Below are positions 1 to 10,617 of a stretch of 64,000 nt of DNA, one piece after another. This stretch comes from Plazaster borealis. Lineage: Eukaryota > Echinodermata > Asteroidea > Forcipulatida > Labidiasteridae. The position numbers and the translations under genes are program-made. The stretch is taken from contig JAJGQC010000633.1 in assembly GCA_021014325.1 (NCBI GenBank), positions 1 to 64,000 on the forward strand, in the 5' to 3' direction. Below the pieces are notes generated by a model, which saw only the letters and a program-made list of their open reading frames with translations, was not told where the DNA came from and did no database searches. Within the stretch, counting starts at the first letter, position 1, and the number at the start of each line of letters is the position of its first letter.

Positions 1-128
1 CGCTTCCCAGCATTGTAATGGTTAAGTGTCTTGCTTAGGGATACAATTGTCAAACCCACACTCTGCTGATCAGAAACACCAGAGCTAAAGTCCGAGTTAA
101 CCAGTGCGCTTGACCGCTCAGCCACGAC
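1..128 (-). repeat. tRNA-Leu-like SINE, truncated copy
   Basis: The stretch ends in the reverse complement of a tRNA-like head (GTCGTGGC.GAGCGGTCAAG) and carries the SINE-specific text about CAGAAACACCAGAGC also found at 12.3-12.6 and 41.1-41.4 kb. The left part is cut by the window edge. It lies in the intron before the first visible exon of the MFS gene. Confidence 0.75.
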
Positions 129-215
129 ATTCTGGTTTCTGAGGTATTCTAGTTTTCGTCAATACAGCTACCCTAAGAATGCATTTTTAAAAGCTTTTTT
201 TGTTTAACCCCGCAG

Positions 216-3200
216 ACTGCAGTCACTGTTATGACAAAACAACTTCTCGATTTTGGAGGAATTGAAAACAGCATCGTGTATGCTGTAGCTGGGTTAGAGG
301 TGAGAAGTCAAAATAAAAATTTAAAATTCTCATTTGACTATTCATAAGTGTTGGATTCCCAAATGGAATTTACTCCACATTATCTCAAAGCTGCTGGGCT
401 TTGTTGTTCCAGTGCATACAGTGTCTGAAAACAAGTGTAAATTGTGTTGTACACTGGTGTTGGTTTATTCAGCAAACAAATACTGAGGTACAGGATACAG
501 GATTTACGGATGGAGAGAGTGGACGGTAGTAATATCAGAACTTAAATTGTACTGGAAACTTTCGGTAGAGATGTGTACAGTGCCATGGTTCTGTAATACA
601 ACAAGAGTATAAATCTAATAAGATCACTTATCTGAATGGAAACACTAATCAATCTAGCGGGTAGTATTAATATAACATACATGAACTGATTTAGATTACA
701 TGTTATCAAGACATCAATGCTGCAACAATCATAATAAACCTTGATTGAATTTCGAGATAAAACCCTTCCTATTTCAAGGACAACATTTATCAACCATAAC
801 AATGGAAAGCTTATAAACTGGTTGAAGACTTACGTTCATAATAGACGCATGGCTTGGTAAAGTACGGTAATAAGGTTAATTTACTTGGCAATAATCTTCT
901 GGAGATCGATGAAAAAGGGCAACATGAGATTGGAAAGTGAATAGGGTGGTTACTTTTACATCTACAACAGCATTGTAACATTATGAGTCTGGGTACCAGT
1001 TAGTTAAGAATCATCTGACAAATCAGGGCGCTATTTCAATGTTGATTAATAGGAGACTTTCTGACAGTGTCATTCTCTCTTGGGCCGGGGTGGGGAACAT
1101 TTCCCTAAACCTACTTTTTGTTTCTGTGAGAATCTGTTAAGCGTTCCTCTCTTTTCAGGCATGATAATTTTAAGGCTATTTGATAATCTTATCTTAGCAA
1201 TTTCGAGGGCAGAAAAATCGGAAATCAGATTAAAAGACAGACAGCTCTATTATGGTCTGTTAAATTTTCTTAAAAGAAATAGGAAGTCCTGGGAAGGATT
1301 GTTAGGAGGAGAACGGAGGCGTTAAACCCATGCACCTTAAAGATATCGTACACGTTTGGTAATGACTCAAAACAAATATTAGCATAAAAACTTACTTGGT
1401 AACAAGCAACGGAGAGCTGTTGATAGTATAAAACATTGTAGGAAACGACTCCCTCTGAAGTAACGTAGTTTTTGAGAAATTTTGAGGTAATTTCTCACTA
1501 AAATAATAAAAACTTCTTGCAAGAAGTTTTTATTCCTGTCTGAAAGCACACAAATTTGTACAACAAGGGTGTTTTTTCTGTCATCATTTTCTTGCAACTT
1601 CGATGACCAATTGAGCCAAAATTTTCACAGGCTTGTTATTTTATGCATATGTTGGGATACACCAAGTGAGAACACTGGTCTTTGACAATTTCCAAATGTG
1701 TTAAATGCCTTTAAATATCTTGTGGGGGTGTGGGGGTGTGGGGGTGTGGGCGGGGGTGGGACCAGGGCTGTTGATAAGTATAATCGGCCCTGGCAGGCCC
1801 CTTAAATGATAATGACAATGTCATTATTTGTTTCTATTTCAGCTTCTTGCTAGCTTTATCATCATCAAATTAATCAGTAAATATGTCTCCGACCGGACAA
1901 TGTTGATTGCTTCGCTGACACTTGAGATAGTACCTTATATTATGCTGATGATTTTCTATCCAAATGCAACACCAGGTAAAAAATTGTTTGTTGATTGTCT
2001 GAATATTAAAAAAAAGCCCTTTCACACAAGGCAAATTTTCCAGGAATTTCCCCGGGAATTTCCCCGGAATTCCCTTCTTTTCTGACACCTGATTCCTTTG
2101 AAGTTTGTGGAAGGCTACAGACGTTTTCATACCAAGTATGAACATTAAAAGTGTATACTTTCTGTATAATCTCCTTCTTCTTCCTCCTTCAAATTTTAGG
2201 GGTGCACGATTTTTTTTACCCACTAACAACTGTAGTTTCCGTTTGCATTTTTCTTTTAAAACAAGCCCCTTTTCAAGACTCTTGTTCAGTTCTTATGACA
2301 TTAAATTTGTTATCACTTGCAGCTTGTGGAATACGGAAAAATACAGCACGTCTGCATTCCATTTGACCTCGTTGGATATGGGACGCAGAAGCGCTATATT
2401 TTTCTGTATTCCACGAGCGCTTGTGTAATAACTAATATTAATTCTACCTGATTCTCCTTGCAGGGAGGTCCAGGAATCTGTGGTGGTTTTCAATACTTTT
2501 CATGGTTCAGGTTTCTGGGTTAGGCTTCCTGGTCATCTCCATCATCTCACTCTTCTCAAAGGTCACTCCTCCAGAAATGCAAGGTAAGGTCAAAGGTTGT
2601 GACACCAACCCCAGGTCAAAGTTCAATCTACATCAATGTATGAGGGGATTGTAAGCGATCCCTTGTCTGTAAATCTTGTAAAGGAAATTAATAATTAAAC
2701 TTGATAACTGATCTGCCAAATTTTGAGATTGTTGACATATAGGTCACTTCGTGGGACCAGAAACAAATTGTACGGCCACATAAAAAAACAAATTGTTGAT
2801 CGTCCTTTTTTTTTAGGGTTGGGGTGGGAGGGCATTTTTTAAAACTTTTTAATTTTTTAATTGAGTGTTGTTGACATGGCAAAATATGAAATAAACTATT
2901 AAGAAAAAGAGGGTTTGTGTGATTTTGATGTTTGAATTGTATTGTTAAACCAATTTAACTCCTAGATAACATTTTCTGTAAACATTTTCAAAAACTTAAA
3001 ACGCAGTGTAGCCTAAGTAAATATTTGAAGAATACTTCTTGTTTTTTCCAACTTGAATAACCTTTCTTGAAACATATTTTCAAATCTAACTGTGTGTGCG
3101 GTGCAGAACGAAGCTAAATTTGACTGAAAATATCATTGAAAAGGCCATTTTTACAATTAAGAAAAAGTAAGAAAAAAGTGGGGGTTTCGCAGGGTCCGGC

Positions 3201-4314
3201 GGGGACGATCAACAATTGTTTTTTTTATATGGCCTAATGTAAACTGTAAAAAGAGAAGCTATTTCTTGATAATGATGGGGTGTGTAAATTGTACTACACA
3301 GGTTTTGCTCAAGGTGTTCGCCGAGCTGTCGGTGGTATCGGGACCATCATGGGTCCTTTATGGGCAGGTGGCATGGAGAATTTACCATTTGAGACTTTAG
3401 CAGTTATGTTGGCTCTTTTTCTCCTAGTTTGGGTAAGTTAAATATCAACTGTTGGTTTCATTTTGTTATAAATCTCTGTAACCCGTCTTGAACACTAAGT
3501 ATAGACTGCAAGTCTGGCACGTATCGGAAACGTGACAACAACTCGAAAGAAGCCTATATTTTTCTATGAAATCAGATCTTTTTAAATTCTATTTGTACAC
3601 AAATAAAAATAACCATGTAGCGATTGGTTATTTGTTATAAATACAATTTCAGTCACTGTATCTTTGGTCCTAGGGGTCATTGACACAAGCCCTATGGGTT
3701 TCTAGATGGCCCCTGGGCGTTGGGCATTGTTCTTTATTTACCTGCTATGTATCTGTGGCGTGTCGTGGCCGAGCGATTAGGAGCATCGGACTCGAGCTCT
3801 GGTGTTCAAGTCCCGGCCATGGCACGTGTGTCCTTGAGCAAGATACTTTACCAAAATTACTTTGTCCTTCGGATGGGACGTAAAGCCGCAGTGCAGGATT
3901 GGTAGTGCAGGTAAAAGAACCCAGACCACTTATCGTGAAAGAGTAGGGGTTAACCCTAGTGTTGCTGATTCAATCACACAAGCTTACAGGTTTCCTCAGG
4001 CTTGCGAGCTACAGTGATTAAGTTCACTTATGAGGCATCCTTGGTTTCACTACCAGAAATATATAATAATAAAAATAACATAAATTATTTCAGAGTGGGA
4101 AGTAAACCAAACCAAACCAAACGTCATACATCAATGTTGCCAAATCTAAAATTAACATTACCTCCTTCAGGGGATGACGCTGTTCTCATGGAAACTTCTC
4201 AGGCCACACTCGGATGTTGCAGCCGAGTCAAGTCTAGCACCTTCCAAAGAAGATTCAAATGAAGAGACCAAACCACTGCTGAATGGCTATGTCAAAGACT
4301 ATGGCGTCGCCTGA
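216..4314 (+). CDS. MFS transporter, MFSD8/CLN7-like, last five coding exons (gene enters from the left)
   Basis: Five exons join in phase with consensus splice sites: 216-299, 1843-1975, 2464-2583, 3302-3432 and 4171-4314, ending in TGA. They encode the C-terminal half of a major facilitator transporter: a segment ending NSIVYAVAGLE, a helix plus basic loop IKLISKYVSDRTM, a helix LGFLVISIISLFSK followed by VTPPEMQGFAQGVRRAVGG, a GTIMGPLWAG helix, a final helix around LAVMLALFLLVW, and a short cytosolic tail. The loop pattern 'SLFSK...QG...GP' and the order of helices resemble MFSD8 (CLN7), a lysosomal membrane protein; this is from memory of the family, not a search. The tail contains ETKPLL, an acidic dileucine signal of the [DE]xxxL[LI] type used for lysosomal sorting, which fits. 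The luminal loop between exons 2 and 3 is short, so one small exon may be missed. Other solute carriers of the same superfamily remain possible. Confidence 0.62.
300..1336. other. Intron of the MFS gene, no feature seen
   Basis: AT-rich intronic DNA between the first two visible exons. Short open frames here show no protein-like composition and no splice context. The last 500 bases of the same intron hold a MITE and a G-rich microsatellite, listed separately. Confidence 0.5.
1337..1714 (-). mobile_element. TTAA-flanked MITE, family A (copy 1)
   Basis: Palindromic element with ends TTAAAG...CCTTTAA, the family text ACGTTTGGTAAT near one end and CTGGTCTTTGACAATT near the other, and a central hairpin CTTCTTGCAAGAAG. 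Other copies are at 8.0, 18.3, 19.5, 37.4-38.5 and 45.1 kb. It has no coding capacity and is probably moved in trans. Confidence 0.85.
1721..1760 (+). repeat. G-rich microsatellite (GTGGGG)n
   Basis: Repeated GTGGGGGT units with several runs of four or five G, in the intron directly after a MITE. The spacing of the G runs would permit a G-quadruplex on the plus strand. Confidence 0.8.
2043..2074. promoter_or_regulatory. Cluster of three kappaB-like sites in an intron
   Basis: Three adjoining matches to the Rel/NF-kappaB pattern GGRNNYYCC lie head to tail: GGAATTTCCC at 2043, GGGAATTTCC at 2054 and GGAATTCCC at 2066. The middle one is a perfect consensus. Function is not shown; the run could also be a degenerate 11-12-base tandem repeat inside an old mobile element. 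Confidence 0.3.
3499..3560 (+). mobile_element. Fragment of a DNA element with AGACTG(TG)CAAGTCT ends
   Basis: The text TAGACTGCAAGTCTGGCACG and the following bases resemble the terminal repeat of the complete element at 37426-38127 (AGACTGTGCAAGTCTCGCGC). Only one end is recognised here, in the intron before the last MFS exon. Confidence 0.4.
3752..4105 (+). repeat. tRNA-Leu-like SINE, near full length
   Basis: The head GTCGTGGCCGAGCGATTAG matches a tRNA A box and TCAAGTCCCGGC a decayed B box. The body (CTTGAGCAAGATACTTTACC, then AAAAGAACCCAGA, then GGTTTCCTCAGGCTTGCGAG) is shared with copies at 12.3 and 41.1 kb. It ends in ATAATAATAAAAATAA-type sequence, as expected of a polymerase III retroposon. 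It lies in the last intron of the MFS gene. Confidence 0.85.
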
Positions 4315-4345
4315 TGGACGATGGGGTGCAGGAATTGCTTGGGGC

Positions 4346-4540
4346 GTCATGGCCGAGCGGTTTAGAGCATTGAATTCAAGTTCTGGTGGTTAAGTCATCG
4401 AGGCGTGGGTTCGAATCCTGGTCATGACACTTGTTTCCTTGAGCAAGATGAATTACTATAATTGCTTCTCTTTGGGTATTTGAGATTTGGGTACCTGCAA
4501 GGGTAGAGGTTGATATTGTGTTTGAAGAAAGCCTTCGGAG
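4346..4540 (+). repeat. tRNA-Leu(CAA)-like SINE, short copy
   Basis: The head reads TCATGGCCGAGCGGTTTAG, with an anticodon-loop-like TTCAAGT (CAA) and an intact B box GTGGGTTCGAATCC. It is the best preserved tRNA-like head of this family in the window and then runs into the SINE body TTCCTTGAGCAAGATGAATT. It begins about 30 bases after the MFS stop codon, so it is probably in the 3' UTR or just behind it. It lacks regular acceptor geometry and continues into the SINE, so it is not called as a tRNA gene. Confidence 0.75.
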
Positions 4541-4744
4541 AACCACGGCAGCCCGGGCTGTATACTCCCAGGAGCTGAGAAATATTAAATTTTAGGAGAT
4601 ACAACGTTTTGCAATTACATGACGATACAATATAAAGTTTGACAAAGATATGTTAATTTTATTTCGTGCTCGGCAAAAGGGCGTAATGCCCTTCTGCCAC
4701 ATACTCTGAATGCAACATTCATCCCAGCAGGTCGTGTGCTTTTT

Positions 4745-5110
4745 TTCAAAAATGGTAAAATAAAGTGTTAATTTCAACATTGCATAACTTCTTTCAGGGG
4801 TAAGCACATTATTGGTAAGATTGAAATTATAAATGTTCACAGATTTGTACATAACTTACCTGGTATGAAGATGGTCATGGTGGAAAACTTCCCTTGAATT
4901 ACTTTTTCTTGAAATGCTATTTTGTTTTTCTTTTTGGAGAAATTAGTAAAACAATTAGTTTTGATCTCATAAGTCTAAAACCTGATGTTTGAAAACAGTG
5001 AAAACATGTAGGGTTTTTTCCCCAGTATTTTCTTGTGACTCCGATGACCGATTGAGTTTAAACTTTCTTGGGTTTGTTATTTCATGTTTATGTTGGGTCA
5101 AAAGAGTGTC
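4745..5110 (-). mobile_element. MITE, family E (copy 1, degraded)
   Basis: Text such as CACAGATTTGTACATAACTT and ACCATGACC in reverse orientation matches the element at 16052-16403, including the motif for CGATGACCGATTGAG near the right end. Terminal bases are degraded. Confidence 0.6.
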
Positions 5111-5696
5111 ATTAATGACAGACATGGCGCATAATAAATCTACTCTTATTTTCTATTACTATATAATTAAATTGTGTGGAATTAGTTTTACATTTTTATA
5201 ATTTATATTTTCTAAATATGAATGATATTTTTCAAAAATAGTCAATTTTGTTATCTCTCGTCTTTAGCGCACAATTCATGTACATAATTCCAGTTCTTTG
5301 TAGGATTCTACCTCTGTGCTGGACACGGGTACAGTTAGGGTAGTATTTATAGTCACTGTAGTATTTTTATGCAAGTGGAAGGCATCCAGCTGGCTAAGAT
5401 GTCCCTGGTCTGAGATCTTCCAGCAATGTTCCCGCCTTGTTTGGTCAGTTACGGGACAGGGCCTTTTACAACATATCACCAAGACTTTAGAATTCACTTC
5501 CTGAAGACCTCAGACAAATGCACAGCATCACCCTTTTTCAGAAGAAACTAAAAACAATTTGAAAATACTTTAATTTAACTTCATTTTATCTAGACTGGTG
5601 CCTTCGAATGTTTTACAGGAAAGTGCACTTTACAAATGCTGTAGTATTATCAAAACCCAAACCACCCCCAACCCATCATAATCCAACTACGTGTTT
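5111..5696. other. Intergenic, no feature seen
   Basis: AT-rich sequence with no credible exon. Open frames at 5276-5504 on both strands lack splice signals or protein-like composition. Confidence 0.4.
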
Positions 5697-6272
5697 TGTT
5701 TGATTCTGCTGGACTGAGGGCTGCACTATGCTTAACTGACTATGCTTTACATAGGACCAGGCATACCACCCTAATCAGAGTCTAACAGTTTGGGTTTTGC
5801 GTGACTGGATGGTGTTGGACTGAGGACTGCACTAGTAAACTGATTATGCTTTACATGGGATCAGGCATACCACCGTAATCAGAGTCCAACAGTTTGGGTT
5901 TTGCGTGACTGGATGGTGTTGGACCGAGGACTGCACTAGTAAACTGATCATGCTTTACATGGGATCAGGCATACCACCGTAATCAGAGTCCAACAGTTTG
6001 GCTGTTGAGTTACTGTATGGTGTTGGACTGAGGACTGCACTAGTAAACTGATTATGCTTTACATGGGATCAGGCATACCACCGTAATCAGAGTCCAACAG
6101 TTTGGCTGTTGCGTTACTGAATGGTGTTGGATTGAGGACTGCACTAGTTAACTGATCATGCTTTACATGGGATCAGGCATACCACCGTAATCAGAGTCCA
6201 ACAGTTTGGCTGTTGAGTTACTGTATGGTGTTGGACTGAGGACTGCACTAGTAAACTGATCATGCTTTACAG
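5697..6272 (+). repeat. Tandem repeat, about 104-bp unit, 5.5 copies
   Basis: The phrase GGTGTTGGACTGAGGACTGC recurs at 5811, 5915, 6019, 6123 and 6227, exactly 104 bases apart; a more diverged first unit begins near 5700. Each unit holds ATGCTTTACATGGGATCAGG and ACCGTAATCAGAGTCCAACA. Two subtypes exist, TTTGGGTTTTGCGTGACTGG and TTTGGCTGTTGAGTTACTG. No coding frame is preserved. Confidence 0.9.
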
Positions 6273-6540
6273 AGAAGTGACAATCTTTATGTAGATGTAC
6301 CGAGCTCTGGAAATTCCATCCAACTTTTTGAGATCCTGAGATAACTATCGCAGGACGATGACATCATTAATGTAAGATGATGACATCCCAAGGTCTGTGG
6401 ATGACACCAGATATATTTTATCTCAGGATGGTGGCATCCTGAAAGTAGGATGACGTCTTCCCAAGATAATAGTATATCTAAAGACAGTCTGTACGCCTAC
6501 AAGATAAATTATCTGAGGAAGACTGCATCCTGTTTGCAGG

Positions 6541-6622
6541 GTGTTTCGACACTAGCAGAGTCTTTTTAAAGGTTTTTTTGTAGCCTTTGAGAAAGACTCT
6601 GCTAGGGTCGAAATGTCGGGCC
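6541..6622. repeat. Foldback, 22-base arms
   Basis: Left arm TTTCGACACTAGCAGAGTCT and right arm AGACTCTGCTAGGGTCGAAA are inverted copies with one mismatch, separated by about 34 bases containing TTTAAAGG. Probably a small foldback transposon relic; the flanking 100 bases carry TATAAATTAAAAAC-type AT-rich DNA. Confidence 0.7.
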
Positions 6623-6789
6623 ATTAACTGTTTTTTTGCAAAGCATAAATTGGTCACTTTGTTGAAATGGCAGTCAGTCAACAAAATTTGTTTTTTAGTG
6701 CACTCTATTTGATTGTACAAACTATAAATTAAAAACAACTATAAACTACCACAACCTAATAAATGTTAAACCATGGTTAAACTAAGTGT

Positions 6790-7163
6790 TTAAAGGTAAG
6801 GTCATAGATTGGTAAATACCTCAAAAATTAACGAGCATTAAAACTGCAGCTGTTGATAGTATGAACAATTTTGAGAAAGGATTTCCTTCGGAGTAACATG
6901 ATTTGGATAAGTTTTCACCCAAAAATTATTTGAATCTGAGAAACAATTCATGCATTTCTTCTCAGATTTCTGAGGGTTGGTGTCCGTTCGCGAATGCTAC
7001 GGCCAGAGACGCCATTGGTACCCGCCGTCCCCTCGCTAAATGTTGATGGATTCGATGTTCTTGTGAAAATACTGTGAAAGTTTGTTGCTGTTTTCTCAGC
7101 AAGTATACACTGTATTCCGCTGAAACTTTCACGAAAATCAATCTGTGACCCTACCTTTAAAAG
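6790..7163 (+). mobile_element. TTAA-flanked MITE, family C (copy 1)
   Basis: Ends TTTAAAGGTAAGGTCATAGA and GTGACCCTACCTTTAA form terminal inverted repeats with TTAA at both outer edges. Internal text TGTTGATAGTATGAA and GAGAAACAATTCATGCATT is shared with copies at 10.6 and 17.7 kb. Confidence 0.8.
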
Positions 7164-7310
7164 GAAAACAAAAACTACAACAAATGAAGACTATGTGAAG
7201 AATTATAGTAAAAAAAATTCAAAAGATTAATAATATCAATTGTACTTTGCTCTTTTCATCTCAAGTAAAATCTGAATGTGCCTTCATGAGGTGAAAGTCT
7301 AATAATATGA

Positions 7311-7690
7311 ACAGGGCCAAATTGCATAAAGCATGTGAGCATTAAAACTTGCCAAGCACAAAAATATATTGCTTAGCAGAAATAGGTTACCAGCAAAATA
7401 CCATACAGTTTAAATTGCTGCGACTGGTACCCCACTCAACTCTTGCTTAGCAAAGATCTTAGATAAGCAGAATTATCTGCTTAACAGCCAGGGCCCAATT
7501 TCATATGGCATGTAAGCACAAAAACTTGCTAAGCACAGAAAACTCTTGCTTAAGAAAAATAGGTTACCAGCCAAAATACCATACAGTTACCATTGCTGCG
7601 ATGGGTACCCCACTCAATTCTTGCTTAGCAAAGATCTTTGCTAAGTAGAATTATCTGCTTTTAAAACAGCTTCATGAAATTGGGCCCACA
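7311..7690 (+). mobile_element. Two adjacent copies of a GGGCCCAATTTCAT MITE, family D
   Basis: Two units, about 7311-7500 and 7491-7690, each run from (CAG)GGCCCAATTTCAT through AAAACTTGCTAAGCAC, GGTTACCAGCCAAAATACC and CTTGCTTAGCAAAGATC to GAAATTGGGCCC. The ends are inverted repeats. Further copies lie at 26.9, 35.2-35.7, 43.7 and 44.7 kb. The shared boundary suggests tandem insertion or duplication. Confidence 0.8.
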
Positions 7691-7714
7691 TCAGAAATAC
7701 AGACTTGCTGAGAG

Positions 7715-7910
7715 CAGGCGCGGATCAAGGGGGGGGCGTGGGGGGCGCACGCCCCCCCTTTTTCATATTAAAAAAAAAAAAAAATGAGGGAGAAAAGAAA
7801 AAAAGAGGGAGAGAGAGAGAAGAGGGGGGGGGGGAAATGGGGAAGGGAAGATTTTGCTGCTTGGTATATTTTCACGCCCCCCCGTTTGGAAAATCCTGGA
7901 TCCGCCCCTG
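7715..7910 (+). mobile_element. hAT-type MITE, family F (copy 1), with 5-bp target duplication GAGAG
   Basis: Ends CAGGCGCGGATCAAGG and CCTGGATCCGCCCCTG are inverted repeats, and GAGAG occurs directly on both sides (7710-7714 and 7911-7915). The middle contains a GGCGTGGGGGGCGCACGCC palindrome, an A run and a GA-rich microsatellite. A second copy at 50964-51172 is inverted and flanked by CTTAC. Confidence 0.85.
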
Positions 7911-7989
7911 GAGAGGTTATCAGTTGAATGTCATGGCCGGCTTACACCGAAATGTTTATAAATGGCACATCTCACATGGCAGAGTATTT

Positions 7990-8379
7990 TAAAGGCACTG
8001 GACACTATTGGTAATTACTCAAAATAATTGTTAGCATAAAAACTTACTTGGTAACGATCAATGAAGAGCTGTTAATAGTATAAAACATTGTGAGAAACAG
8101 CTCCCTCTGAAGTAACAACGTTTTTGAGATAAAGTAATTTCTCAGTAAAATATTTTAATTCATTTCGAGACCTCACACGTGAGGTCTTGAAATCACATCT
8201 GAAAGCACACAACCGTGTGACAAGGGTGTTTTTTCTTCCATTATTATCTCGCAACTTCGATGACCAATTGAGTTCAAATTTTCACAGGTTTGTTATTTTG
8301 TGCATATGTTCAATGTTGAGATACACCAAGTGAGAAGACTGGTCTTTGACAATTACCAAAGGTGTCCGGTGTCTTTAAA
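7990..8379 (+). mobile_element. TTAA-flanked MITE, family A (copy 2)
   Basis: Runs from TTTAAAGGCACTGGACAC to GTGTCCGGTGTCTTTAA. Arms match the other family A copies, but the central hairpin is different: GACCTCACACGTGAGGTC at 8168-8185 instead of CTTCTTGCAAGAAG. Confidence 0.88.
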
Positions 8380-9040
8380 CCCCAGTTGGAAAATGAAGTA
8401 ATAAATCAAGTAGACTCATTTGGACTAACATATGGCCGAATTAAAAGCTTTGATTTTCAAAGAATTAGAAAAAAAAATTGTTTTAACAAATTTGTTTTTC
8501 TCTGAACGAATTTTGACAGATGATTACCGTTTCATAAATGAAAGACATACAAAAACTTTCGCATATGCCAGGGACAATGCACAAAATACATAACATGCAA
8601 AATTGTTTGTATCATGGCTGATGGATTTGAGAAAATGTCAGACTCTTGAGAACAGTTCAAAATTAACTTTCACAATCATTGGCGGATTTTTTTGTGCAAT
8701 ACTTAAATACTGCTTCTAACTTCCTCAAATCTACAACAAATGCTATTCTATTTGAAATCTAAACTTTGGGGTTCAAATCGGCAAGAAATTGGGCCTTTAC
8801 AGCACAATATTTTGGGAACAAAAGATAAAAAAGGGATTTTTGCTTTGACTTTAAATTGAAACCAGTGGGGTTTCTAGATGGGCTTGCCAGTCTTTCTTGA
8901 AATATTGGAGAGCAGTAGTCAGGGAGTTGGCTTACTTGCTTTAATGCTCCCTCCCTAAAAAGGAAATGGCAGGAAACACCCCCAAAAAGAACCCTTGGGT
9001 TTTAAATTTTGAATAGTCATTAAAAATTGTTACTGCGGTG
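8380..9040. other. Intergenic, no feature seen
   Basis: AT-rich single-copy-looking DNA with no exon signals. A short text at 8867-8880 (GTGGGGTTTCTAGATG) precedes the next MITE. Confidence 0.4.
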
Positions 9041-9357
9041 TTAAAGGGATTGTATAAGTTTAATAATTGGAACCGTAGCGTTTTGGAATTGGAAGCATTT
9101 TTGAGATATTGCCGAAAATCGGGAGCAGTTATGTCCACGCAGGAAGAATAATCTGCAATTGGAACACACAATCTGAGAAGCATTACTCTCAGACTAAAAA
9201 TTTTTGGGATAAAAAGTGATATCTTTTTCCATAACCGCAAAGTGGAAAGTTTCTCAAAATGCATTGTACTGTCCAAAGCTGCTGTACTTCTTACCAAGTA
9301 AGTTTTTATTGCCATTAACTTTCAGAGTAATTACCAAACGTATACAGACCCTTTAAC
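9041..9357 (+). mobile_element. TTAA-flanked MITE, family B (copy 1)
   Basis: Ends TTAAAGGGATTGTATAAG and ATACAGACCCTTTAA with TTAA outermost. Internal AGATATTGCCGAAAATCGG and AGGAAGAATAATCTGC are shared with copies at 16.6, 36.6 and 45.4 kb. A long open frame crosses it on the minus strand but is not conserved between copies. Confidence 0.82.
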
Positions 9358-10462
9358 TGTGCAAACCCAATACTTCGCCTTACTCGTTGCCCACTTACAA
9401 AATGGCTACTTGGGTGGGATAGACCTGCTGCATACTCTACATATAAAAACTTTGTAACTAAAATAAAAATGTTTAAATGTATAAAATAATTTATAACCAT
9501 ACATTTTTTAACTCACCAATAGTACTCTAATCTCCCAACACTTGATTTTTTTGTAACAACTATAAATCAAGAAAAGTTTGCATTGATAAACTTGTTATGA
9601 ATAAAATAAATATTTTTTGTGCATGATGTCGATGTAGACAAAAACGTGAAAGACTATTATATTTTTATATGCATAATTGCTTTGACAAAAATAAATGTTT
9701 AACAGAGTATAAAAAAACAAATGGAAAACTGTCATGGTTGTTTGTATGGTGCAAAATGTACTATCGTTCTTATTTGCAATAAGATAGCGGGTTTGTTCAT
9801 GTACACGTACTCCAGTAGTCTTGATTGGCGATGTTCGTTTTGATAACGTAGTCGACGATAACGCAACACCAATTACTGGAGAAGAGATATCTGTGTCAAA
9901 CAAACATCTGGATCAAAGTTTTATCCAGGTCAGGATCAAAGTTTTGATCAAGATTCATAGACTTGCATAGTCCCTCCGCGCCAGTTGATGTTGTTGCCTC
10001 TAACGGTGACCAACACAAAAACTAGCATCGCCAATTAAGACTAGTACTTCAGCTGTATTGAAATCATTGAGAATCGCAACTGATGATTTTCAAGTTTTAA
10101 ATTGGAATAAGGAGGGGTAATTCTCAGGAACCTGAAGCCAAAAATATCAAACAATGATAACATCATACAGTGTATAACCTCCCCCTCTCTACAAAACAAT
10201 CCAAATTGTCTGAAACACAAATATTAGTTTGGGGTGTATTTCTCAGAAAACTGAAGGCAAAAATATCAAACAATGATAACATCATATAAGCTCACCCTCG
10301 CTACAAAACAATAATAACGGCCTGAAACATGAATAGTTGGGCCTGAAACATGAATAGATGTTCCATTTTATCCCGCTCTTTTTATCAACGGAAAACAAAA
10401 CTGGAAAAAGAAAAAGCACTCCAGTTAACGGTTGGGAATCCTTTTCCCTTTGTCTCTGCCAG
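9358..10462. other. Intergenic, with one local duplication
   Basis: No gene seen. A unit of roughly 115 bases is repeated once at about 10112-10203 and 10222-10312; both copies hold ATATCAAACAATGATAACAT and CTACAAAACAAT. The rest is AT-rich. Confidence 0.5.
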
Positions 10463-10530
10463 TGGCATTTATCATTTTGTTCATCTACCCAAGCAATTTA
10501 TGCAGTAAAAACAAAGATGACTTCATCAAG
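10463..10530 (+). CDS. Possible isolated coding exon, membrane-like
   Basis: A strong pyrimidine tract and acceptor (CCCTTTGTCTCTGCCAG) precede 68 bases that read AFIILFIYPSNLCSKNKDDF and then IK, followed by a good donor GTACGC. The piece looks like the end of a transmembrane helix and a polar loop. No neighbouring exon was identified, so it may be a chance frame or a fossil of a duplicated transporter. Confidence 0.25.
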
Positions 10531-10617
10531 GTACGCAAAACAAGTACTTTGAAGTCTCTTGGGCTAATCTATGTCAAATGGTTGTAAAAGTGTGTTACAA
10601 AAGACCGTCTGACTTGG

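Noticed and set aside
2321..2395. Extra exon of the MFS gene after CACTTGCAG
   Set aside because: In the phase required by the neighbouring exons it meets a stop codon after 14 codons.
4346..4431. Functional tRNA-Leu(CAA) gene
   Set aside because: The sequence runs on into the SINE body, and acceptor and arm pairing are irregular, so it is a retroposon head.
6541..6622. Hammerhead-ribozyme-like core (GTCGAAATGTC) in the foldback
   Set aside because: The required CUGANGA element is not present in the right place (CTGCTAG instead), so no ribozyme is called.
7705..7992. Gly/Lys/Arg-rich 95-codon ORF
   Set aside because: It translates the purine-rich middle of a MITE.
8941..9315. 124-codon minus-strand ORF
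   Set aside because: It lies entirely within a family B MITE and is not open in the other copies.
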